Part shown: positions 9,123 to 17,573 of the stretch, piece by piece | Layout: the number at the start of each line of letters is the position of its first letter | How positions within the stretch are numbered: the first letter of the stretch is position 1 | Notes under the pieces: model-generated | Database searches by the model: none | What the model was told of the DNA's origin: nothing | What the model saw: the letters and a program-made list of their open reading frames with translations, nothing else | Assembly: GCA_020636225.1 (NCBI GenBank) | Contig: JACJYI010000004.1 | Coordinates: 310,001-374,000 of the forward strand | Length of the DNA stretch: 64,000 nucleotides | From: Lewinellaceae bacterium | GTDB taxonomy: Bacteria > Bacteroidota > Bacteroidia > Chitinophagales > Saprospiraceae | Direction: 5' to 3' | Translations under genes and position numbers: made by a program

Positions 9123-10578
9123 TCCGGTCGATCCGGTCGCGAACGTTCTGACGCTTTTCCCGCTGTTCGAGCCAGACCGGAGCGCTGGCCCGCTCCTGGC
9201 AATCCATCAGTGAACAGCGCTCACAGGTGAGATTGATCTCCATCTCCGGAATGGACTGTGAATCCAGGAACGTGAAGTGCTCATGCAGCTGTTCATCGAG
9301 CTGGACGCCGATCATCAATCCGATACATTCATCCTCCCGAAAGGTAGACGGCTTGGCCAGTCCGAGGCACAGATAGGTATCGCCTGTGCGGTGAAAGGTC
9401 GCCTTCATCATGCCGGTCACTGGTGTCCGGCCCTGGCTCTCCTCCACCTGGCGGATCAGCTGGCTGGACAGCCATCGGCGACAGTACTGTTCATCCAGTC
9501 GACCGGCATAGCGTCGTCCCTCGGGGTGAAGGTGCAGCTCCTTGTCCATGCGATACACACCGTCCGACCGTCGGTACACCAGGCGATGGAAGAATACATG
9601 GTCGAGCCCCCAATGGGCGGTGATCACATTGAATCGCTGGAGCAGCACATCCGGTCCGACCCCATACTCTTGCATCCAGTGGTGCATGAGCCGATGATCA
9701 AAGGTTGGTTGGGCAAAGGTCTGTTCCAGTCTCTGCAAGAACGAGTGTTCCTCGATCATCAGGGCGACGGCGAAATAGCCTGCCTTGAAGTTGTTCAGGA
9801 CCTCCTGGAAGGAGGTGACCTGATACAGGGAGGAGGATAACGGCCTGTCCTTCAGTCCCAGTACATGGAAACCGATCTCCTTGGCCAGGACAAAGGCGGT
9901 CTGTTCAGGAGACAGGCGACCGTTCAGCAGCAATTTGCGCTTCTTCGGCACGAAGACGGACCGCAGTTCGCGGAGCTCGTCGTATTTGTCCAGCCCGGAA
10001 GGATCGATCTTGACCCCGAAGCCGTTGATCAGGATCCGTTTGATCTCGGGCAAGGAAAGTGGTCCATGCGCATCGACCCCGAATGTTGCCCGACAGGTGC
10101 GAGCCGCCTCTTCGATCTCCGGAAAGTAGTTATTGTTCAGCTCCTGGTAGGCCCGCATCGCGGTCAGGTAGAAATGTCCCTCCCCCAGGGCATGGTTCTG
10201 GGCCAGTTCGACCAGGGTAGAAACAAAGGCATTGATCTGTAGAGGAGCCGCCGACAGCAGTTCGAGGACCCGACCGGCATCGATGCCGAACATATCCAGG
10301 GGCAACTCATTGAGAAAGTTGGACTTGAGCAATGCCGCCACGGGAGCAAGATGGGTGCCGGGGTCATCACTGGTCAGCCATTCGGGAGTGACCTGCAGGG
10401 CCTTGGCCAGGGCAGCCAGTTTTTCCGGTCTGGCGCCCTTCTTCCCTTTTTCCATCTCATTCAGGAAGGACACCGACACGCCTGACCTGGCGGACAGCTC
10501 GGCAAAGGACAGCCCCAGCTCCTGACGAAGCTGGCGAACCTTCAGACCAAACAGGATCCGCTGAGAGAGTGTGGACAT
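9112..10578 (-). CDS. XRE-family ScfR-type regulator (acyl-CoA-sensing family)
   Basis: 488 residues. Residues ~10-70 are a Cro/CI helix-turn-helix (LRQELGLSFAELSARSGVSV). The middle (~120-300) resembles an IrrE/M78 peptidase-like domain, but the zinc motif HExxH is replaced in FVLAKEIGFHVL. The C-terminus ends in TCERCSLMDCQERASAP, the cysteine signature of the ScfR C-terminal domain (formerly DUF2083). Known members such as RamB control short-chain fatty-acid and acetate/propionate genes, apparently by sensing acyl-CoA. A TACCTTTG box ends 4 nt before the ATG at 10578, so a leaderless mRNA is likely; ATG 10581 would add one Met. icmF lies 2 kb away. Acyl-CoA control is inferred. Confidence 0.85.
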   Translation of the reverse strand: MSTLSQRILFGLKVRQLRQELGLSFAELSARSGVSVSFLNEMEKGKKGARPEKLAALAKALQVTPEWLTSDDPGTHLAPVAALLKSNFLNELPLDMFGIDAGRVLELLSAAPLQINAFVSTLVELAQNHALGEGHFYLTAMRAYQELNNNYFPEIEEAARTCRATFGVDAHGPLSLPEIKRILINGFGVKIDPSGLDKYDELRELRSVFVPKKRKLLLNGRLSPEQTAFVLAKEIGFHVLGLKDRPLSSSLYQVTSFQEVLNNFKAGYFAVALMIEEHSFLQRLEQTFAQPTFDHRLMHHWMQEYGVGPDVLLQRFNVITAHWGLDHVFFHRLVYRRSDGVYRMDKELHLHPEGRRYAGRLDEQYCRRWLSSQLIRQVEESQGRTPVTGMMKATFHRTGDTYLCLGLAKPSTFREDECIGLMIGVQLDEQLHEHFTFLDSQSIPEMEINLTCERCSLMDCQERASAPVWLEQREKRQNVRDRIDRITG

Positions 10579-10582
10579 CATC

Positions 10583-10590
10583 CAAAGGTA
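10583..10590 (-). promoter_or_regulatory. TAnnTTTG -7 box of the ScfR-type regulator
   Basis: TACCTTTG on the minus strand. Its last base is 4 nt before ATG 10578, which places the expected start of transcription at or next to the start codon. Confidence 0.65.
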
Positions 10591-10645
10591 CGCTAATCGG
10601 ACCTGTCAGATCATCAAGTTCTGCCGCAAATGTGCTTCACAGACC

Positions 10646-12067
10646 CTACCCCTGCATCTTCTCCTTCTGCAAGGCTTCGAGGGTTTCCTGGGGGACATCA
10701 TGCAAGTCAAGAAGGATAAACCCATCCAGCACATCGGAAAAATTGGGGTCGAGGTTGAAGGCGATAAACTTCGCATTCTGCCGGATATACTGCCGCATGA
10801 GGACCGGGATGCGTACATGTTCCGGCTCGATGTCCTCGATCAACGAATTGAACTGGTCCAGGTCACCCTTGAACGACTCGGTCAGCAACTCCAGGGCCTC
10901 CTCATCGACATTGAAGGCAAAGGCCTTCCGGGGCTTGAGATAGCGGGCCAGGCGATGGTCGTAGAAATACTTTCGGACAAAGTAGATGATCAGGCTCTTG
11001 GAGATATCCGAATAATACTTGCTGATGCTGACAGGACCGTAGAGATAGCGGTACTGCGGGTTCGCCAGCAAGAGGGCCAGGATGCCCTTCCAGAGCAGGA
11101 AGAGAGGCAATCGTTTCTTTTGATAATCCGGGACAATATAGGATCGGCCCAATTCCATGGCCTGAGGAAAAATGGAATAGAACCCCTTCTTGATCTTGAA
11201 CAGGCTGTCGACATAAAATCCCTGGACTCCATATTCCTGGAAGATCTTGTCTCCCCTGCCGATGCGATATCCCCCGGCAATGCGCTCGGCCTCCCGGTCC
11301 CAGATGATCAACTGCTCGTAATAGAGGTCGTATTCATCCAGGTCCAGCTCCTTTCCCGTCCCTTCGCCCACATCGCGGAAGGTGATCTCCCGCAATCGCC
11401 CGATCTCTCGCAGCGTATGGGGGATCTGCTCGGCCCTGGCCAGCCACACATCAAACTCGGCCTGCCCGGTCAGGCGTTGGTCGGCTGGCAAAGCAGCGAT
11501 CTCCGCACGGATCACCGGAGATTCGACGGCATCGATCAGGGGGTCCTGCTCCCGGGTTTCGGTATCCTGCTGCAGGTAGAACTGTCGGAATTCCAGGGCG
11601 GAGTCCATCAACCTGGCCTTGGTCAGCAAGAAACGCCAGATCTGGTCGCGAGAAGAAAATCGCTGCTGATCCTCGCGGGTGATGCGCTTTCCCAAACGCA
11701 GCATGAGATGGTCCCCACGAGACGAGATCACCCCGGGCAACATGGGCCATCCCTGTTCCTGGACATATCGGATCCATCGTCGCAGGAACACATTGATCAG
11801 GATGTTCAGGGGGACCTCGCGATGCAGGTCATGCACCAGGATCATGCCCCGGGCCGTGTCCGCCGAAGAGGCCAGCTCGAGAAACCGCCAATAGGCCGGT
11901 TTCCAGGTAAAGGGCTGAAACCGGAAAAGATCGGACAGGCTGAAGGCGGTCATCCCGGTTGAAACGGACAGGTCGGCCAGCTCCTTCTCCGAGATCGGAT
12001 TGTCATAGCGAACCAGGATTGCCCCGGCTTCATCTGTCGGCAGATATTTACGACCCTCGATCTCCAT
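10646..12067 (-). CDS. GNAT-type lipid N-acyltransferase with a shortened PlsC-like N-terminus
   Basis: 473 residues. Residues ~175-410 match the COG3176 hemolysin/OlsB-type GNAT family: LRAEI-like RAEIAALPADQRL, IGRLREITFRDVGEGTG, DLYYEQLIIWDREAERIAGGY, SYIVPDYQKKRLPLFLLWKG, PVSISKYYSD. In Bacteroidota related proteins make N-acyl amino-acid (Gly/Ser/Orn) lipids. The first ~165 residues resemble only the second half of the PlsC acyltransferase domain usually fused there (LPGVISSRGDHLMLRLGKRI), and I see no HxxxxD motif. It lies 17 nt downstream of lptC, probably in the same operon. The N-acyl transfer is inferred from the family; loss of O-acyl transfer is inferred from the missing motif. 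Confidence 0.75.
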   Translation of the reverse strand: MEIEGRKYLPTDEAGAILVRYDNPISEKELADLSVSTGMTAFSLSDLFRFQPFTWKPAYWRFLELASSADTARGMILVHDLHREVPLNILINVFLRRWIRYVQEQGWPMLPGVISSRGDHLMLRLGKRITREDQQRFSSRDQIWRFLLTKARLMDSALEFRQFYLQQDTETREQDPLIDAVESPVIRAEIAALPADQRLTGQAEFDVWLARAEQIPHTLREIGRLREITFRDVGEGTGKELDLDEYDLYYEQLIIWDREAERIAGGYRIGRGDKIFQEYGVQGFYVDSLFKIKKGFYSIFPQAMELGRSYIVPDYQKKRLPLFLLWKGILALLLANPQYRYLYGPVSISKYYSDISKSLIIYFVRKYFYDHRLARYLKPRKAFAFNVDEEALELLTESFKGDLDQFNSLIEDIEPEHVRIPVLMRQYIRQNAKFIAFNLDPNFSDVLDGFILLDLHDVPQETLEALQKEKMQG

Positions 12068-12084
12068 CGCTTGAAAATACGCCT

Positions 12085-12642
12085 TTATTGCGGAAGGCCC
12101 TCGATACTGACCCGTCCCTCAGGCGCAAAGATGCGGCGGCGGGTAAAGTTCTGATTTGCCTCGAATCCCATACCCCAGACCTTTTCATCGGGTGTGGTGA
12201 CCAGCACGAATTTCTGGGTGTACACGAGCTGCCTGGCTTCATCCCAGATCAGTTCCTCCGTCTCCAATTGATCCCCTTCCACATTCTTGAACAGCACATT
12301 CCCGATCACCTTGATCTCCTTCTTCCGTCCCTGGCGAACACCGAAATCGGCGATCAGCGAACTGGACTCCCGCCCACTCTTGTCATAGAAGGTCACTTTC
12401 ACCCCCTCCGGAAATTCATCCCGTGGATCGTCCCGACCGGTATACTTGACCAGTTTATCGGCATCGATCCGCGCCTGGAGTTTCATGGAATCACTGTACA
12501 GGATCACCACATCACGGATCACTTCCACCTCGGCAGAGGTCAGCAGGGGGTCAGGCTCCCAGACCACTTCCTTCTCCTGGCAGGCCACCAGGGTCAGCAA
12601 GGTTCCGGCAAAGACCACCAGGAGGACACGTGAGATCGGCAT
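12085..12642 (-). CDS. lptC: LptC-like LPS export lipoprotein
   Basis: 185 residues. A lipoprotein signal ends in LLTLVAC, with the lipidated Cys near residue 21. The rest is an OstA/LptC-like beta-jellyroll: VVILYSDSMKLQARIDADKLVKY, FPEGVKVTFYDKSG, LIADFGVRQ, VIGNVLFKNVEGDQLETEELIWD, FVLVTTPDE, GMGFEANQNF. LptC receives lipopolysaccharide from the LptBFG transporter and passes it to LptA across the periplasm. Classical LptC is anchored by a transmembrane helix; lipoprotein forms are common in Bacteroidota. It starts 5 nt after the icmF stop, so co-transcription is likely although the functions seem unrelated. Confidence 0.88.
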   Translation of the reverse strand: MPISRVLLVVFAGTLLTLVACQEKEVVWEPDPLLTSAEVEVIRDVVILYSDSMKLQARIDADKLVKYTGRDDPRDEFPEGVKVTFYDKSGRESSSLIADFGVRQGRKKEIKVIGNVLFKNVEGDQLETEELIWDEARQLVYTQKFVLVTTPDEKVWGMGFEANQNFTRRRIFAPEGRVSIEGLPQ

Positions 12643-12647
12643 GGTCC

Positions 12648-15600
12648 TTACATGTTGCGGCGATACTGCCCACCCACTTCATAGAGCGCATGGGTGATCT
12701 GGCCCAGTGAGCAGAACTTGGTCGCGTCCATCAGCGCCTCGAACACATTCTGGTTGTGCAGGGCGCGCTTCTGGAGGTCTTGCAGGGCATCCTGGCCCTT
12801 GACCCGGTTGGCTTCCTGCAGATGACGCAGGTTGCTGATCTGGGCCTCCTTCTCCTCCGTCGTCGACCGGATCACCTCCTGGGGGATAATGGTCGGCGAT
12901 CCGTCCCGCGACAGGAAGGTGTTCACCCCGATGATCGGATACTCTCCGGTATGCTTGAGGGTCTCATAATACAGGCTCTCCTCCTGGATCTTGCTGCGCT
13001 GGTACATGGTTTCCATGGCTCCCAGCACACCGCCGCGTTCCGTGATCCGGTCAAATTCGGACAGCACGGCCTCTTCTACCAGGTCGGTCAATTCCTCGAT
13101 GATGAAGGATCCCTGCAAGGGGTTCTCGTTCTTGGCCAGACCCAGCTCGTGGTTGATGATCATCTGGATGGCCACCGCCCGGCGCACACTCTCTTCTGTC
13201 GGGGTGGTGATGGCCTCATCATAGGCATTGGTATGCAATGAATTGCAGTTGTCATAGATCGCATACAAGGCCTGCAGGGTGGTGCGGATATCATTGAAGG
13301 AAATCTCCTGGGCATGCAGGCTGCGTCCGGAGGTCTGGATGTGGTACTTGAGCATTTGCGACCGCTCATTGGCCCCGTACTTTTCCTTCATAGCCTTGGC
13401 CCAGATCCGTCGCGCTACCCTTCCGATCACCGCATACTCCGCATCCACGCCATTGGAGAAGAAGAAGGACAGGTTGGGCGCAAAGTCATTGATGTCCATC
13501 CCCCGGGAGAGATAGTATTCCACGAAGGTGAACCCGTTGGCCAGGGTAAAGGCCAGCTGGCTGATCGGATTGGCACCCGCCTCGGCGATATGGTAGCCGG
13601 AAATGGACACCGAGTAGAAATTACGCACCTGGCGCTGGATGAAATACTCCTGGACATCGCCCATCAACTTGAGGGAGAATTCCGTGGAGAAGATACAGGT
13701 ATTCTGGGCCTGGTCTTCCTTGAGGATGTCCGCTTGCACCGTACCCCGTACCGACGACAGGGCACGAGCCTTCTGCTCCTCATAGACAGCCGGCTCGAGG
13801 ATCATATCCCCGGTCAGCCCCAACAGCATCAGGCCCAGACCGTTGTTTCCTTCCGGAAGCGGGCCTTCATACCTTGGCCGGGGAAGGCCACGATCGTCAA
13901 ATCGCTCCTTCAGCTGGCTTTCCACCCGGGATTCTAATCCATGTTCCCGGATGTATTTCTCGCACTGCTGATCGATGGCCGCATTCATGAAGAAGGCGCA
14001 GATCGTGGCTGCCGGGCCATTGATGGTCATGGATACCGAGGTCTTTGGATCGCACAGGTCAAACCCGGAATACAGCTTCTTGGCATCATCCAGGGTGCAG
14101 ATGCTCACCCCTGAATTGCCGATCTTCCCATAGATATCCGGCCGATGATCGGGGTCCTCCCCATACAGGGTCACCGAGTCAAAGGCTGTGGACAGCCGGT
14201 TGGCGGGCATGTCCTGGGACAGGTAGTGGAACCGCCGGTTGGTCCGTTCCGGACCGCCCTCGCCGGCAAACATGCGGGTGGGGTCCTCTCCCTGCCGCTT
14301 GAAGGGGAATACCCCGGCGGTATACGGGAATTCACCCGGTACATTCTCCAGCAGCGACCAGCGCAGGATCTCCCCCCAATCCTTGAAGCGGGGAAGGATC
14401 ACTCGGGGAATGCGCGTATGGGACAGGGTCTTGGTATAGGTTGGCACCCGGATCTCCCGCCCACGGACGGTGTACACAAATTCATCCCCCTCATAGTTCT
14501 TCTTCTTGGCCTCCCAATCCTGAAGGATCTGCCAGCAATACCGGTCCAGCTCCTGCTCCTTGAGGCGGATCTGTTCCCGGAGGCTGTCCAGCAACTCCGG
14601 GGCCAACCCGCCCTGCTTCTCCAGCAGGGTCAAGGTGCCCTGCAGCCCCTGCAATTGATGGGCTATGGTCACCTGGCCGGCCACCCATTGGTCATACCGC
14701 CGGTTATTCTCCGAGATCTCCGAAAGGTAGCGGGTCCGGTTGGGGGGAATGATGTAGATCTTCTCGCTCATCTCCTCGCCGGGATGAAAATCCGACTGCA
14801 GGTCGGCACCTGTGCGATCCACCAGGATATCCATGATCCGGCGATACAGCTGATTGGTGCCCGGGTCATTGAACTGGGAGGCGATGGTGCCAATGACCGG
14901 CATACTGTCCACATCCTTATCCCAGAGTTGATGGTTGCGCTGGTATTGTTTCCGGACATCCCGAAGGGCATCCAGGGCCCCGCGCTTGTCAAACTTGTTG
15001 ATGGCGATCACATCGGCAAAATCCAGCATGTCGATCTTCTCGAGCTGGGTGGCGGCCCCGTATTCAGGGGTCATCACATAGAGGGACATATCGGAATGAT
15101 CGACGATCTCGGTATCCGACTGGCCGATCCCGGAGGTCTCCAGGATGATCATATCGTACCCGGCCGTCTTGAGAATGGTGAGGGCCGACTGGACATGGGC
15201 ACTGAGGGCCAGGTTACTTTGGCGGGTGGCCAGGGAGCGCATGAAGGCCCGGTCGCTCTTCACCGCGTTCATCCGGATGCGGTCGCCGAGGAGGGCTCCC
15301 CCGGTCTTGCGCTTGGAGGGATCGACCGACAGGATGGCGATGGACTTGTCCTTGAAGTCGATGAGGAACCGGCGGACCAGTTCATCGACCAGACTGGATT
15401 TACCCGCGCCTCCCGTACCGGTGATGCCCAGCACCGGAGCGGTCTTCTCGGGCAATTCCGATTCCAGCCTTGTCAACCAGTCACGGTTCTGATCGGGATA
15501 GTTCTCAACGGCAGAGATCAGGCGGGCAACGACCCCGGGATGTTGCTTGTCCAGTTTCTTCAGCTCCCCGTTCAGCTGATCGCCAACGGCGAAGTCACAT

Positions 15601-16025
15601 TGCTTCAACACGTCGTTGATCATGCCCTGGAGGCCGAGGTGGCGCCCGTCATCCGGAGAGTAGATCCGGGTGATCCCGTAGTCGTGCAACTCCTCGATCT
15701 CGGAAGGCAGGATGGTGCCACCACCTCCGCCAAAGATCTTGATATGACCGGCTCCGCGTTCGCGAAGCAGGTCGTACATATACTTGAAGAACTCGTTGTG
15801 CCCGCCCTGATAGGAGGTAATGGCGATCCCCTGGGCATCTTCCTGGATGGCGGCATCCACGATCTCCTGGACCGAACGATTGTGCCCCAGATGGATGATC
15901 TCCGCACCGGAGCTCTGCATGATCCGCCGCATGATATTGATGGCCGCGTCATGCCCGTCGAAGAGGGATGCTGCCGTTACCAGGCGGACTTTATGTTGGG
16001 CGGTATAGGAAGGTACTGTCTCCAT
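12648..16025 (-). CDS. icmF: Fused isobutyryl-CoA mutase (B12-binding, G-protein chaperone, mutase)
   Basis: 1125 residues, normal for IcmF. Residues 12-145 are the cobalamin domain, with DGH (H25 as cobalt ligand), SYQGGH and GGGGG. Residues 195-430 are the MeaB-like GTPase: P-loop GTGGAGKS 203-210 and NKFD 343-346. The rest is the TIM-barrel mutase. GVFPFKR (~571) and KEDQAQNT (Q774) occupy the region where methylmalonyl-CoA mutase carries its substrate-binding Tyr and Arg; Phe/Gln is the isobutyryl-CoA pattern. SGYHIAEAGANP carries the conserved active-site His (812). It reversibly rearranges isobutyryl-CoA and butyryl-CoA with adenosylcobalamin; the G domain loads and protects the cofactor. 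It has its own TATCTTTG promoter and heads a run with lptC and the acyltransferase gene. Confidence 0.95.
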   Translation of the reverse strand: METVPSYTAQHKVRLVTAASLFDGHDAAINIMRRIMQSSGAEIIHLGHNRSVQEIVDAAIQEDAQGIAITSYQGGHNEFFKYMYDLLRERGAGHIKIFGGGGGTILPSEIEELHDYGITRIYSPDDGRHLGLQGMINDVLKQCDFAVGDQLNGELKKLDKQHPGVVARLISAVENYPDQNRDWLTRLESELPEKTAPVLGITGTGGAGKSSLVDELVRRFLIDFKDKSIAILSVDPSKRKTGGALLGDRIRMNAVKSDRAFMRSLATRQSNLALSAHVQSALTILKTAGYDMIILETSGIGQSDTEIVDHSDMSLYVMTPEYGAATQLEKIDMLDFADVIAINKFDKRGALDALRDVRKQYQRNHQLWDKDVDSMPVIGTIASQFNDPGTNQLYRRIMDILVDRTGADLQSDFHPGEEMSEKIYIIPPNRTRYLSEISENNRRYDQWVAGQVTIAHQLQGLQGTLTLLEKQGGLAPELLDSLREQIRLKEQELDRYCWQILQDWEAKKKNYEGDEFVYTVRGREIRVPTYTKTLSHTRIPRVILPRFKDWGEILRWSLLENVPGEFPYTAGVFPFKRQGEDPTRMFAGEGGPERTNRRFHYLSQDMPANRLSTAFDSVTLYGEDPDHRPDIYGKIGNSGVSICTLDDAKKLYSGFDLCDPKTSVSMTINGPAATICAFFMNAAIDQQCEKYIREHGLESRVESQLKERFDDRGLPRPRYEGPLPEGNNGLGLMLLGLTGDMILEPAVYEEQKARALSSVRGTVQADILKEDQAQNTCIFSTEFSLKLMGDVQEYFIQRQVRNFYSVSISGYHIAEAGANPISQLAFTLANGFTFVEYYLSRGMDINDFAPNLSFFFSNGVDAEYAVIGRVARRIWAKAMKEKYGANERSQMLKYHIQTSGRSLHAQEISFNDIRTTLQALYAIYDNCNSLHTNAYDEAITTPTEESVRRAVAIQMIINHELGLAKNENPLQGSFIIEELTDLVEEAVLSEFDRITERGGVLGAMETMYQRSKIQEESLYYETLKHTGEYPIIGVNTFLSRDGSPTIIPQEVIRSTTEEKEAQISNLRHLQEANRVKGQDALQDLQKRALHNQNVFEALMDATKFCSLGQITHALYEVGGQYRRNM

Positions 16026-16051
16026 GGCTAGAAAGTTCTGGTCTCAATACA

Positions 16052-16059
16052 CAAAGATA
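16052..16059 (-). promoter_or_regulatory. TAnnTTTG -7 box of the icmF operon
   Basis: TATCTTTG on the minus strand, 26 nt before the icmF ATG. It is the only exact box upstream of the icmF-lptC-acyltransferase run. Confidence 0.65.
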
Positions 16060-16075
16060 CGGAATCTGCGGGGGC

Positions 16076-16711
16076 TCAATCCCCTGTCCACCAGCTTTGG
16101 AATTCGCTGAGGATCATGGCGGTCGCCCCCCAGACCACATGACCGGACAGGTCGAAGTAGGGCACATCCTTCAGGGTGAATCCCGAATGGATCTGCAGGT
16201 CGGTCACCTGTCGAATGGCCGGGTCCAACACCGTGCGCAAGGGGACCTCCAGGATCTGGGCCACCTCCTCCGGCTGGGGCAGAAAGTCAGGCCGCTGGTC
16301 GGTCATGCCGACAAAGGGGTGAACCAGGAAATTGCTGACCGGGATATACAGGGGCGTCAGGTCTCTCAGCACACGAACACCGGACCTGGGAACCCCGATC
16401 TCTTCTTCCGCCTCCCGGACGGCACTGGCCAGCATGTCCGCATCCTCCTTTTCCCGTTTTCCTCCCGGGAAACTGATCTGACCCCGGTGGACATCCCCGG
16501 CCGGACCTCCGGCACGTTCGATAAACACGGTGTAGACCTCTTCCTGATGGGGATACAGCAGCATCAGCACCCCGGCTTCGCGCGCGTCGGGGGGCGGAGG
16601 CGCCGGTGAAGGGTACCTGCCGGCATGGGCCATACGGAACTGGGCCTGTTGACCAGGCAGTGGTTGTTGAGCCAGTTGAGGGATACGGGCGATCAAATGG
16701 GACCAATACAC
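16076..16711 (-). CDS. NUDIX CoA pyrophosphatase
   Basis: 211 residues. The nudix box is GGKREKEDADMLASAVREAE followed by EEIGV, preceded by HRGQISFPGG, which marks the CoA-hydrolysing subgroup (NudL/YeaB-like). The reaction would be CoA or acyl-CoA to 3',5'-ADP plus (acyl-)phosphopantetheine. The start is the GTG at 16711, because homologues carry a similar LPG..AQ.RMA segment before the catalytic domain; the first ATG would remove it. It lies between hemD (67 nt away) and icmF (about 50 nt), all on one strand. A link to acyl-CoA turnover with icmF is possible but inferred. Confidence 0.88.
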   Translation of the reverse strand: MYWSHLIARIPQLAQQPLPGQQAQFRMAHAGRYPSPAPPPPDAREAGVLMLLYPHQEEVYTVFIERAGGPAGDVHRGQISFPGGKREKEDADMLASAVREAEEEIGVPRSGVRVLRDLTPLYIPVSNFLVHPFVGMTDQRPDFLPQPEEVAQILEVPLRTVLDPAIRQVTDLQIHSGFTLKDVPYFDLSGHVVWGATAMILSEFQSWWTGD

Positions 16712-16778
16712 GCGATCGGGTTTGCCTGTACAACAACCGAACAGACGGAATGGATCTGATCGAAAGGAAATGGACCGA

Positions 16779-17546
16779 TCAAACGTCGGGGTTGGACAGT
16801 TTGAGGTAGTTCTCCAGGGCCATGGTCATGGAGGGCACTTCCGGCTCCGGGGCCTTGATATTGATGAACAGGCCGGCTTCCTCGGTCGCCTTCAGCGTGC
16901 TGTCGCCAAACACCGCGATGCGGGTCTCATTCTGCTTGAAGTCCGGGAAGTTGTCAAAGAGGGATTTGATGCCCAGTGGGCTGAAAAAGACCAGCACATC
17001 GTAGAAGATATCCCGCAGGTCGGACAGGTCGGAACTGACCGTCTGGTACATCATGGCCTCCTGGTAGGGAAACTTGTTCTCCTTCAGGAAGGTGGTCACA
17101 TCCTGAGCACCCAGATTGGAGCAGGGCAGCAGGAATTTCTCCTTATCGCGATGCTTCATCAGCGCCGGCTTCAGATCGGCGATCGTGCGCGTGCCCGCAA
17201 AGACCTTGCGCTTGCGATAGACGATGAACTTCTGGAGATAGTTGGCAATGGCCTCCGTCAGGCAGAAATACTTCAGGTCCTCCGGGATCTTGTAGCGCAA
17301 CTCCTCACACATGCGGAAGAAGTGGTCGATGGAGTAGAGGCTGGTGAAGATGATCGCGGAGTATTCTTCCGGATAGATCTTGAACTTGCGAAAATCCTTG
17401 GCGGATAGGCCTTCCACATGGATAAAGGGCCGCCAATCGATGGTCAGGCCGTATTTTTCCTCCAGCTGGTAGTAGGGCGACCGCTCCGGTTTCGGCTGAG
17501 AAACCAGAATGGTTTTGACCCGCTTATACGTCTCCTTTGCTGCCAT
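16779..17546 (-). CDS. hemD: Uroporphyrinogen-III synthase
   Basis: 255 residues, a two-lobed HemD fold typical of Bacteroidota: KTILVSQPKPERSPYYQLEE at the start, YSAIIFTSLYSIDHFF, KYFCLTEAIANYLQKFI, VFAGTRTIADLKPAL, DVLVFFSPLGIKSLFDNFP, IAVFGDSTLKATEEAG. It closes hydroxymethylbilane to uroporphyrinogen III, the branch point to haem, sirohaem and cobalamin. The family has low sequence conservation, but the FSP-G-SLF and FG-T-A landmarks and the adjacent DUF4271 gene (27 nt upstream) make the call firm. The two genes likely share the promoter at 18472. Confidence 0.93.
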   Translation of the reverse strand: MAAKETYKRVKTILVSQPKPERSPYYQLEEKYGLTIDWRPFIHVEGLSAKDFRKFKIYPEEYSAIIFTSLYSIDHFFRMCEELRYKIPEDLKYFCLTEAIANYLQKFIVYRKRKVFAGTRTIADLKPALMKHRDKEKFLLPCSNLGAQDVTTFLKENKFPYQEAMMYQTVSSDLSDLRDIFYDVLVFFSPLGIKSLFDNFPDFKQNETRIAVFGDSTLKATEEAGLFINIKAPEPEVPSMTMALENYLKLSNPDV

Positions 17547-17573
17547 GTGTAGTTGCCGTTTGCCGTGTCCTGA

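Noticed and set aside
14145..16031. 628-codon open frame antisense to icmF
   Set aside because: Shadow of icmF, which shows all expected motifs on the minus strand.
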